Below, one piece after another: positions 16,311-23,278 of a DNA stretch of 24,863 nucleotides. The stretch lies in assembly GCA_045123075.1 (NCBI GenBank), contig JBGVIJ010000011.1:1-24863 (forward strand), written 5' to 3'. Position numbers and translations under genes: made by a program. Source of the stretch: JAHHUH01 sp045123075 (GTDB lineage Bacteria; Bacillota; Negativicutes; Acidaminococcales; Acidaminococcaceae). Under the pieces are notes generated by a model. It was not told the origin of the DNA. It made no database searches and was given only the letters and a program-made list of their open reading frames with translations. How positions within the stretch are numbered: the stretch's first letter is position 1; every line of letters begins with the position of its first letter.

Positions 16311-17335
16311 CAAATTTCCCTCCTTAACAAGAACAGGAAGAAGGGCGCACCTAAGAACGCCATAATAATACCAACAGGTAATTCAATGGGAGCAAACATT
16401 ACGCGTGCGAAAGTATCGCTTAAAGTAATGGTAGCAATGCCCAAGAATGCAGAAGCAGGCAAAAGATAACGATAGTCACTACCAACAAGTAGCCTTGCCG
16501 CGTGAGGAACAACTAAGCCAACGAAGCCTAAAAGACCAACAACACTGACTGCACTTGCCGCAAGAAGAGCAGCGATAGCAGTAAGAACAATGCGGGTAAC
16601 TTCCACATTGATACCAAGACCACGAGCCATTTCGTCGCCCAACTGCAAAATATTAAGATACGCAGCACTTGCCATGGCAAGCACTACGCCGATAACTGCA
16701 TAAGGTAAAATAATAGAAACATGAGGCCAAGAACGAGCAGCCAAACCGCCCACCATCCACATCAAAGCGCCGTGTACTCTATCACTGTAAAAAATCATCA
16801 AGCCGCTGATACCCGCACTTAAAAATGCAGAAACTGCTACGCCGGCAAGGATAATACGAACAGGTTTAATACCGTTCTTCCACGCCAAGATGTAAATGCA
16901 AATTGCGGCCACCATTGCGCCAATAAAGGACACAGGAGTAATCAAATACTCAAGAGCAGGATAAAGAATCATAATCACAACGCCTGCCACACCTGCACCG
17001 GAAGAAATACCAATCAAGTGAGGATCAGCCAAAGGATTACGCAAAATTGCTTGGAGTATTGCACCACTCAAAGCAAGGTTTATACCAACCAAAGCAGCCA
17101 CGATAGTGCGAGGTAAGCGAATGTTCCAGATAATCATACTGTTAGGATCAGTACCGGGAGCAGCAAGAATCTCCATAATTTGACCAAAAGGAATATCAGT
17201 AGAACCATTCACCAAACTAAGGCATGCACCTACCAAAGCAAATAAGGCGAAAAAACAAATAACCCCTACTCGCCAAGCGGTACGGGAAACGCCAAAACGC
17301 TCTATGGTTTGGGATGCATCAAGCTGTTTACTCAT
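16310..17335 (-). CDS. FecCD-family ABC transporter permease (iron complex/cobalamin import)
   Basis: A 341-residue permease with about ten transmembrane segments. FecCD/BtuC signatures are WNIRLPRTIVAALVGINLALSGAILQ, NPLADPHLIGISSGAGVAGV, GLLGFVGLVVPHAARLLVGSDYR and ELPVGIIMAFLGAPFFLFLL. It would form a homodimer in the inner membrane with the ATPase encoded immediately downstream. The usual partner, a periplasmic or lipoprotein binding protein, is absent on both sides within the window, as is any TonB-dependent receptor. The ATG at 17335 has AGAGG 9 nt upstream. No convincing Fur or riboswitch element was found in the roughly 130 nt upstream. Confidence 0.93.
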   Translation of the reverse strand: MSKQLDASQTIERFGVSRTAWRVGVICFFALFALVGACLSLVNGSTDIPFGQIMEILAAPGTDPNSMIIWNIRLPRTIVAALVGINLALSGAILQAILRNPLADPHLIGISSGAGVAGVVIMILYPALEYLITPVSFIGAMVAAICIYILAWKNGIKPVRIILAGVAVSAFLSAGISGLMIFYSDRVHGALMWMVGGLAARSWPHVSIILPYAVIGVVLAMASAAYLNILQLGDEMARGLGINVEVTRIVLTAIAALLAASAVSVVGLLGFVGLVVPHAARLLVGSDYRYLLPASAFLGIATITLSDTFARVMFAPIELPVGIIMAFLGAPFFLFLLRREI

Positions 17336-17432
17336 TAATTAAAACCTCTAAATATATTTAAAATAGAACTAAATCTCATTAACTATTCTTAAATATTAGC
17401 ATTTTTTACATCATCAGTCAACGCAAAACGCC

Positions 17433-17461
17433 TTGTTCCAAAAGCCTCACTTTGTTATAAT
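17433..17461 (+). promoter_or_regulatory. Predicted sigma-A promoter of the DUF896-rluA pair
   Basis: TTGTTC (17433-17438), a 17-nt spacer, then a perfect TATAAT (17456-17461). The predicted start near 17468 leaves a very short leader in which GAGGAG follows almost at once, before ATG 17483. Confidence 0.75.
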
Positions 17462-17482
17462 ATCTGACGAGGAGTGATTAAA

Positions 17483-17671
17483 ATGGAAATGAACGAACTC
17501 ATTAAACGCATCAACGAAATCGCCAAGAAAAAACGTACTGTTGGCCTTACCGTTGACGAAGAAATTGAGCAAAAAAAATTATACCGCGAATATCTTGATA
17601 ACATTCGTGGTCAAGTTAAAAATCATTTAGACAACATTACCATCGTAGACGCAGAACCGCCTAAACACTGA
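17483..17671 (+). CDS. DUF896 (YnzC/YneJ-type) small cytoplasmic protein
   Basis: A 62-residue protein with two predicted helices, beginning MEMNELIKRINEIAKK. The core features LTVDEEIEQKKLYREYL and a positively charged stretch up to VKNHLDNITI are typical of DUF896. B. subtilis YnzC is a two-helix member linked by regulation to the SOS response; the molecular function is unknown. A GTG codon (17474) is in frame upstream but lies inside the Shine-Dalgarno GAGGAG, whose spacing (8 nt) fits ATG 17483. The stop codon overlaps the next start (TGATG), so it is translationally coupled to the pseudouridine synthase. Confidence 0.88.
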   Translation: MEMNELIKRINEIAKKKRTVGLTVDEEIEQKKLYREYLDNIRGQVKNHLDNITIVDAEPPKH

Positions 17672-18327
17672 TGGATAATTTTATTTTAAACGAAGGTAAT
17701 ATCGCCTACGAGGATGATTACCTGCTGATTATCGACAAGCCTGCGGGAATGTTGGTGCACCCTACCGTTAACGAAGCTGGTTGCACTCTTTACGATTATG
17801 TTACTGAATACTACACTCGTAAAAACATTACCGCAAATATTCATCCTGTCTCTCGTTTGGACAGGCACACTTCCGGTCTTGTAATCTTCGCTAAGGAACC
17901 AATCATCCAACATTGGCTAAGCCAACAGCAAATGGATAAGGAATACCTTGCAATTGTAACTGGTGAGCTTCCTGAAGAAGATGGAATCATAGAAGCTCCC
18001 ATTGCTCGCAAGGAAGGAAGCATTATTGAGCGTTGCGTTAGTGAAGCTGGCAAATATGCTAAAACAAGCTACAAGCTTCTTTCTAAACGCAATGGTTTAT
18101 CTTTAGTGCAAGTTAAGCTTTTTACAGGACGCACTCACCAAATAAGAGTTCACATGGCGCACATTGGTTATCCCCTTTTTAACGACAACCTGTACGGAAC
18201 GCCTGGTCCTCAAAGCCGTCACGCACTCCACGCTTTTAAGTTGCGCTTCATCCACCCTGTTAGCGATAAACCCTTAGAAATTACCAGAACTTTACCCGAA
18301 GATTTGCGTAAAATCATATACTATTAA
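17671..18327 (+). CDS. RluA-family RNA pseudouridine synthase
   Basis: A 218-residue catalytic-domain-only enzyme that converts uridine to pseudouridine in rRNA or tRNA. Motif I is YEDDYLLIIDKPAGMLVHP (13-31). Motif II is RLDRHTSGLVIFAK (62-75) with catalytic Asp64. The later motif GRTHQIRVHMAHIGYPLFND contains the conserved Arg and HxxxxGYPL elements. It lacks an N-terminal S4 domain and is short for the family (about 300 with S4), so it resembles the truncated RluA/RluE-sized or YjbO-like branches. The target nucleotide is not predictable. The ATG at 17671 overlaps the DUF896 stop by 1 nt. It relies on an upstream site within DUF896 or on coupling. Confidence 0.9.
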   Translation: MDNFILNEGNIAYEDDYLLIIDKPAGMLVHPTVNEAGCTLYDYVTEYYTRKNITANIHPVSRLDRHTSGLVIFAKEPIIQHWLSQQQMDKEYLAIVTGELPEEDGIIEAPIARKEGSIIERCVSEAGKYAKTSYKLLSKRNGLSLVQVKLFTGRTHQIRVHMAHIGYPLFNDNLYGTPGPQSRHALHAFKLRFIHPVSDKPLEITRTLPEDLRKIIYY

Positions 18328-18338
18328 ATTTAATAGTG

Positions 18339-18347
18339 TGCTATAAT
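18339..18347 (+). promoter_or_regulatory. Extended -10 promoter of fba
   Basis: TGC immediately precedes a perfect TATAAT (18342-18347), forming an extended -10. The -35 position (18319-18324, TACTAT) matches poorly, which is usual for extended -10 promoters. The predicted start near 18354 gives a leader of about 30 nt containing AAGGAGG. Confidence 0.65.
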
Positions 18348-18384
18348 TAACTTATCTAAACAAAACGTTTAAGGAGGAATTTCA

Positions 18385-19314
18385 ATGCCTTTAGTAACAT
18401 CTACTGAAATGTTTAAAAAAGCCTATGAAGGTAAATATGCTGTTGGTGCTTTCAACGTAAACAACATGGAAATCATCCAAGGTATCGTAGAAGCAGCAAA
18501 AGTTGAACAAGCTCCCTTGATTCTGCAAGTTTCCGCTGGCGCTCGTAAATATGCTAGCCATATCTACCTGATGAAATTGGTAGAAGCTGCAGTTGAAGAC
18601 AGCGGCTTGCCTATCTGCTTGCACCTTGACCACGGTGAAGATTTCGAAATCTGCAAAGCTTGCGTTGATGGTGGCTTTACCTCCGTTATGATTGACGGCA
18701 GCAAACATTCCTTTGAAGAAAATATTGAATTGACCAAACGTGTAGTTGACTACGCTCACAATAAAGGCGTTGTAGTAGAAGCTGAACTTGGCAAACTGGC
18801 AGGCGTTGAAGACGCTGTTAAAGTTGACGCTAAAGACGCTACCTACACTGACCCTGACCAAGCAGTAGAATTCGTTGAACGTACTGGCGTTGACTCCTTG
18901 GCTATCGCTATCGGCACCAGCCACGGCGCATACAAATTTAAAGGTAAACCGGAATTGGACTTCGCTCGTTTGGAAAAAATCTCCAACATGCTCCCCAACT
19001 TCCCGCTTGTTCTCCATGGTGCATCCACCGTTATCCCCTCTTTTGTTGAAGAATGCAACAAATTCGGTGGTAAAATTGACGGTGCACAAGGCGTTCCCGA
19101 AGATATGCTCCTGAAAGCTGGCACCTTCGGTGTTTGCAAAATCAACATCGATACTGACCTCCGTTTGGCAATGACCGCTTCCGTTCGTAAATACTTGATG
19201 GAACATCCTGGCGACTTCGATCCGCGTCAATATTTGAAACCGGCTCGTCAAGCTATCCAAGACATGGTTGCACACAAAATCCGCAACGTTCTTAACTGCA
19301 GCAACCGTCTCTAA
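18385..19314 (+). CDS. fba: Class II fructose-bisphosphate aldolase
   Basis: A 309-residue zinc-dependent aldolase of glycolysis and gluconeogenesis, cleaving fructose 1,6-bisphosphate to DHAP and glyceraldehyde 3-phosphate. The HLDHG motif (80-84) carries catalytic Asp82 and zinc ligand His83. Glu134 (VVEAELG), His180 (AIGTSHGAYKF) and His211 (LVLHGAST) complete the metal and phosphate sites, and the NID motif is in VCKINIDTDLR. Length and start match family norms. AAGGAGG lies 8 nt upstream of the ATG. Codon use is noticeably more biased (GGT, GCT, CGT, AAC and TTC rich) than in neighbouring genes, as expected for a highly expressed glycolytic enzyme. A monocistronic unit with its own promoter and terminator is likely. 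Tagatose-bisphosphate aldolase activity is a less likely alternative. Confidence 0.95.
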   Translation: MPLVTSTEMFKKAYEGKYAVGAFNVNNMEIIQGIVEAAKVEQAPLILQVSAGARKYASHIYLMKLVEAAVEDSGLPICLHLDHGEDFEICKACVDGGFTSVMIDGSKHSFEENIELTKRVVDYAHNKGVVVEAELGKLAGVEDAVKVDAKDATYTDPDQAVEFVERTGVDSLAIAIGTSHGAYKFKGKPELDFARLEKISNMLPNFPLVLHGASTVIPSFVEECNKFGGKIDGAQGVPEDMLLKAGTFGVCKINIDTDLRLAMTASVRKYLMEHPGDFDPRQYLKPARQAIQDMVAHKIRNVLNCSNRL

Positions 19315-19329
19315 TTCCAAAAAAAATTA

Positions 19330-19355
19330 GCGCACTCGTAAGAGTGCGCTTTTTT
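19330..19355. terminator. Bidirectional terminator between fba and the hydroxyacid dehydrogenase
   Basis: A perfect 8-bp stem GCGCACTC (19330-19337) / GAGTGCGC (19342-19349), loop GTAA, is followed by TTTTTT on the plus strand. On the minus strand it is followed by TAATTTTTTTT, so it can serve both convergent units. It overlaps the last codons of the minus-strand gene's stop region by 2 nt. Confidence 0.92.
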
Positions 19356-20313
19356 ATTTTACCGCTTCAATAGATTCAGCTTCTTTAATATGTTTTCTAA
19401 TATCTTCGCAGCAAATATGGAACTTAGCTTTTTCTTCAGCAGTTAAAGGCAATTCAATAACTTCTTCAACGCCGTTCTTGCCAATTACGCAAGGAACACC
19501 TGCGAAAACATTTTCTTCGCCGTATTCCCCTTCAAGGAGCATACTTGCGGGCATAATGCGTTTTTCATCGTGGAGCACAGCACGAACCATACGTGCCAAA
19601 GTAGAGCAAATACCGTATTCAGTACATTGCTTGCCATGGTAGGTAACCCAACCTGCGTTAATAGCAATGCGTTGCAATTCGTCTTTATCAAAAGTGAAGC
19701 GTTCATCCTTACCTTCAAGAGCAGTAAGCGGTGCACCACCAAAACTTACACAAGACCAAGCTGCCATTTGAGAAGCACCGTGTTCGCCAATCATATAAGC
19801 ACTGATTGCTTGATGGTCATAGCCAGTTTGCGGTGCCAGTGCAGATACAAGTCTGGAAGTGTCAAGACCAGTACCGGTACCAAACACTCTACCTTTAGGA
19901 AGACCACTCAATTTATAAACAAGATCAGCAACAGTATCACAAGGGTTAGTAATGGAAATGATAACACCGTTAAAACCACTTGCCATTACTTTCGGCATAG
20001 TTGCTTTCAGTTGAGCAACAGTGTAACGCATTTCATGATTGCGGTCACCGGTAGCAACAAGGGTGATGTCACCCAAAGAGTTTACCAATACATCGCAATC
20101 ACCTAAGTCAGCATATGTGCCTACGTTAACAGTAACATTGTGAGGCATATACATAACTGCGTCACGCAAATCTTGGCACTCACTCTTAACTCTATCTTCT
20201 CTTAAATCTACTAATACAAGTTCATCAACAATACCTTGGATAGCAAGGCTGTAAGCACAGTGTGCACCAACGTGACCTACACCAAGAATACCAACTTTTC
20301 TAATTTTATGCAT
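19354..20313 (-). CDS. L-2-hydroxyacid dehydrogenase, L-2-hydroxyisocaproate dehydrogenase-like (LDH/MDH superfamily)
   Basis: A 319-residue NAD-dependent LDH/MDH-superfamily enzyme. The Rossmann motif GVGHVG is at 11-16 and Asp36 ends the second strand, predicting NAD use. Catalytic residues are intact: Asp151 and Arg154 in GLDTSRL, and His178 in IGEHGASQ. The substrate-specificity loop reads TGDRNHEMRYT (88-98). Aligning the catalytic Arg96 puts Asp90 where lactate dehydrogenases have Gln and malate dehydrogenases Arg. The same GDR...E..(R/K)(Y/F) pattern is what I recall from Lactobacillus/Weissella confusus L-HicDH, which reduces branched-chain 2-oxoacids. I therefore prefer a HicDH-like role over lactate or malate dehydrogenase; automated tools may call it LDH. 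The gene follows trkH by 24 nt, SD AGAGG, probably in the trk transcript. Confidence 0.82.
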   Translation of the reverse strand: MHKIRKVGILGVGHVGAHCAYSLAIQGIVDELVLVDLREDRVKSECQDLRDAVMYMPHNVTVNVGTYADLGDCDVLVNSLGDITLVATGDRNHEMRYTVAQLKATMPKVMASGFNGVIISITNPCDTVADLVYKLSGLPKGRVFGTGTGLDTSRLVSALAPQTGYDHQAISAYMIGEHGASQMAAWSCVSFGGAPLTALEGKDERFTFDKDELQRIAINAGWVTYHGKQCTEYGICSTLARMVRAVLHDEKRIMPASMLLEGEYGEENVFAGVPCVIGKNGVEEVIELPLTAEEKAKFHICCEDIRKHIKEAESIEAVK

Positions 20314-20337
20314 AATAAAACCTCTTTTACAAAATTT

Positions 20338-21795
20338 TTACCATCTTTTAGATTTAGACCAATACTCGCTACGCAAAAGTGCCAGTACGGTGAAAAGTTC
20401 CAAACGGCCTAAAAGCATGGCAATACTCAAAACTATTTTACCCATAGGAGTAACCTCAGCGTAGTTGCTAGTAGCACCCAAAGTACCAAAAGCAGGACCT
20501 ACACTACTAATACAAGAGGCAACACCAAAGAGAGAATCTTCTACTGAAAGTCCTGTAAAGGAAAGTGCAAAGGAAAGCACCACAATTACGAGGATATACA
20601 TAAAGAAGAAACGACCAATGTTAATAATGGTAGATACAGGTAAAATTCTATTATTATAATAAACTGTCAAAAGCATTTGCGGATGCAAAGCTCGACGCAA
20701 TTCCGCAAAAACAGTTTTAACTAAAACTACAAAGCGACAAATCTTGATACCGCCTGCAGTAGAACCTGCACAAGCACCGGTAAAATACATCAACGCCAAA
20801 AGCAGTTTAGAAAATGCAGGCCATTCATCATAATTATAAGATACAAAGCCCGTTGTAGAACCAAAAGATGCAACATGGAAGAAAGCATAACGGAAACCCT
20901 CAAACAAGCTGTAACCATTAACATGCACAATGTTCCAAGTAATCATACCAGTTACAACAACAAGTAAACCAAGATATGCCCTGAACTCGATATCATTAAA
21001 GAGAGATTTAACGCCGGACTGCATCATATAAAAATAAAGTGCAAAGTTACCGCCTGCCATAATCATAGCGAAGCCTAAGACAAACTCAATGGCAGCACTA
21101 TTAAAATGAGCAACGCTATCATTATAAGTCGAGAAACCACCTGTAGCGATAGCAGAACAAGCATGATTCACCGCATCAAACAGATTCATACCCAAGCACA
21201 CTAACGCAATGATAAGCACCGCTGTCATCAAACTATAAATTCCAAACAGTGCTAATGCCGTTGTATGAATACGGGGCAAAATTCGATTGTTGGAAAATCC
21301 GGAAACTTCCGCATTGAAAAGGTACACTGCACTACCTGCTATTTGAGGCAACAATGCCACGAAGAGCACGATTATACCGATACCACCAATCCAATGAGTT
21401 AAACTACGCCACAATAAAATAGAGTTCGGCACAACATCAAGATTAGCAATAACAGTTGAACCAGTGGTAGTCAAACCGGACATACTTTCAAAAAAAGCAC
21501 TAACCGGATCAAGGATACCACTAAACACAAAGGGCAATGCTGCAATCACAGTAGCCAAAACCCACGCAAAAAATACAGTGCCTATTCCCTCGCGCACAGA
21601 TATGTCTTTACGATTTGCGTCTTTGCCATAAAAACCAAGTGCCAAGTACAAAGTGCCAGCAAACATCATGGCAAATAAAAAGTCTATAAAGCAATGTTCA
21701 TCATTTAAGACCGCAAAAGTAAAAGGAACTAACAACGCTAAACCTAAACCAAGACTAAGTTTACTCAGAAGATAAGCAATAATTTTTGTATACAT
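20338..21795 (-). CDS. trkH: TrkH/KtrB-family potassium uptake channel subunit (second copy)
   Basis: An inner-membrane K+ translocation subunit, 485 residues from the chosen start. The four pore loops each keep their filter region: SGLTTTGST (TTTG 109-112), ATGGFS (TGGFS 218-222), STTGF (313-317) and GPAFG (433-437), plus the family motif LTHWIGGIGIIVL. About ten transmembrane helices form the four MPM repeats. An in-frame upstream start (21819) would overlap the preceding trkH. ATG 21795 (MYTKII) has GGAGG 6 nt upstream and leaves a 17-nt gap, so it is preferred. It is a diverged tandem paralogue of the gene just upstream and shares the trkA-led operon. Confidence 0.93.
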   Translation of the reverse strand: MYTKIIAYLLSKLSLGLGLALLVPFTFAVLNDEHCFIDFLFAMMFAGTLYLALGFYGKDANRKDISVREGIGTVFFAWVLATVIAALPFVFSGILDPVSAFFESMSGLTTTGSTVIANLDVVPNSILLWRSLTHWIGGIGIIVLFVALLPQIAGSAVYLFNAEVSGFSNNRILPRIHTTALALFGIYSLMTAVLIIALVCLGMNLFDAVNHACSAIATGGFSTYNDSVAHFNSAAIEFVLGFAMIMAGGNFALYFYMMQSGVKSLFNDIEFRAYLGLLVVVTGMITWNIVHVNGYSLFEGFRYAFFHVASFGSTTGFVSYNYDEWPAFSKLLLALMYFTGACAGSTAGGIKICRFVVLVKTVFAELRRALHPQMLLTVYYNNRILPVSTIINIGRFFFMYILVIVVLSFALSFTGLSVEDSLFGVASCISSVGPAFGTLGATSNYAEVTPMGKIVLSIAMLLGRLELFTVLALLRSEYWSKSKRW

Positions 21796-21812
21796 ATCTA
21801 TCCTCCAAGCAC

Positions 21813-23267
21813 TTACCAATTTTGCTTATTACGCCAAAAATCAGGACGCATAATTACAAGCAAAGTAAAAATTTCCAAACGTCCTAAAAGCATAGCGCAA
21901 ATAGTTACGATACGACCAAATGTAGAAATCTCACTATAAGTAGAAGTAGGACCAACAATACCAAAAGCAGGACCTGCACTACTCAAACAAGTTGCAATAA
22001 TACCGATGGATTCCATAATGGAAATACCGGTTAAAGAAATAGCAATGGTCAAAACCATAAATACTATTATATATAAGAAGAAGAAACGGGTAATATTGCT
22101 AATAATGGCAGGGTCAATTATTTGCCCACCCATTTTTATTGAATAAACAATTCTAGGATGCAAGGTACGCAAAAGTTCAGACCAACTGGCTTTCAACAGA
22201 ATTACCACACGGGAAACCTTCATACCACCTGCAGTAGAACCACTGCAACCACCTATGAACATCAAAATTAATAGTACATAGCGACTAAAGGAAGGCCAAT
22301 TATTAAAGTCGTCAGAAGCAAATCCCGTGGTACTACCAATGGAAATTGCCTGGAAAAAACCGTGGCGTAAACTGTCCGTAAGATTCATGTAACCTGCATT
22401 ATATAAATCAAAAGCAATAGCGGTAGCAGCCACAACTAACATACCTAAATAGTAGCGATGTTCTGTATCATTTTTAAATGCTTCCCAGTCACCACGGAAA
22501 ATCTTATAGTACAAAGAAAAGTTCATACTTGCGATAAGCATAAAGGCGATACAAACAATTTCAACATAAATTGAATGGAAACTAACCAAACTATCGTGAT
22601 AAAAAGAAAAGCCACCAGTTGCCATTGTTGCCAAGGCTAAGTTAATAGCTTGGTAAAAGCCTACCCCACCAAGCATCAGGAGTATAATCTCAATAACGGT
22701 AAGACCCGTGTAAATAGCAACAATTAATGCAGCAGATTCTTTGATACGAGGCAAAGTACGTTCGGCAACAGCTCCGGGAAGTTCTGCGTTGAAGAGATGA
22801 CCGGCACCACTGTTCATTTGAGGCATGATGACGATAAAAAGCATAATTACCCCTATGCCACCAAACCAGTGAGTCAAACAACGCCAAGCCTGTAGACTGT
22901 TAGAAAATTCGTCAAAAGAACGGACAGTAGTAACACCTGTCGTCGTAAATCCTGAAACACTTTCAAAAACAGAATCTATCAACCCCATACCATTAAATAG
23001 ATATGGTAACGCACCTAAAAAACAAACTAACATCCAACCGCAACCAACAATAGCCATTGCTTCACGAATGCGTAATCTATATGTAGTTTTTTTAGTTCCG
23101 TAATAAAGGAACAATCTGGAAACACCCAAAGAAATAAGTAGTGTTCCCAGAAAAACCATAATATGCTCATGATCCACTGCTAAGGAAACAAGCAAAGGCA
23201 CAATAACAATCACTGCGAAAGCTTTGGTCAATAACCCTAACAGACGTAGCACCAGCTTATAATTCAT
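21813..23267 (-). CDS. trkH: TrkH/KtrB-family potassium uptake channel subunit (first copy)
   Basis: A 484-residue inner-membrane K+ channel-like subunit. Selectivity-loop motifs are SGFTTTGVTT (TTTG 108-111), ATGGFSF (TGGF 217-220), STTGF (312-316) and GPAFG (432-436), with LTHWFGGIGVIMLF between loops 1 and 2 and a GGCSGSTAGGMK element. It is full-length and intact. It differs from its neighbour around the pore: GVTT rather than GSTV after loop 1, and SDDFNNW rather than SYNYDEW after loop 3. The ATG at 23267 has a modest TGAGG site overlapping the end of trkA. It lies 11 nt after trkA, consistent with a TrkA-TrkH complex. Confidence 0.94.
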   Translation of the reverse strand: MNYKLVLRLLGLLTKAFAVIVIVPLLVSLAVDHEHIMVFLGTLLISLGVSRLFLYYGTKKTTYRLRIREAMAIVGCGWMLVCFLGALPYLFNGMGLIDSVFESVSGFTTTGVTTVRSFDEFSNSLQAWRCLTHWFGGIGVIMLFIVIMPQMNSGAGHLFNAELPGAVAERTLPRIKESAALIVAIYTGLTVIEIILLMLGGVGFYQAINLALATMATGGFSFYHDSLVSFHSIYVEIVCIAFMLIASMNFSLYYKIFRGDWEAFKNDTEHRYYLGMLVVAATAIAFDLYNAGYMNLTDSLRHGFFQAISIGSTTGFASDDFNNWPSFSRYVLLILMFIGGCSGSTAGGMKVSRVVILLKASWSELLRTLHPRIVYSIKMGGQIIDPAIISNITRFFFLYIIVFMVLTIAISLTGISIMESIGIIATCLSSAGPAFGIVGPTSTYSEISTFGRIVTICAMLLGRLEIFTLLVIMRPDFWRNKQNW

Positions 23268-23278
23268 TAAATTCAGCC

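Noticed and set aside
17336..17420. Possible Fur box upstream of the FecCD permease gene (GTTAAT GAGATT on the minus strand)
   Set aside because: The first hexamer matches GATAAT at 5 of 6 but the next at 4 of 6, and the third does not fit. In A/T-rich DNA this is not distinguishable from chance.
18391..19320. A 309-codon open frame fully antisense to fba
   Set aside because: It mirrors the strongly biased codons of fba, has Phe- and Val-rich non-protein-like composition, no Shine-Dalgarno and no known motif.
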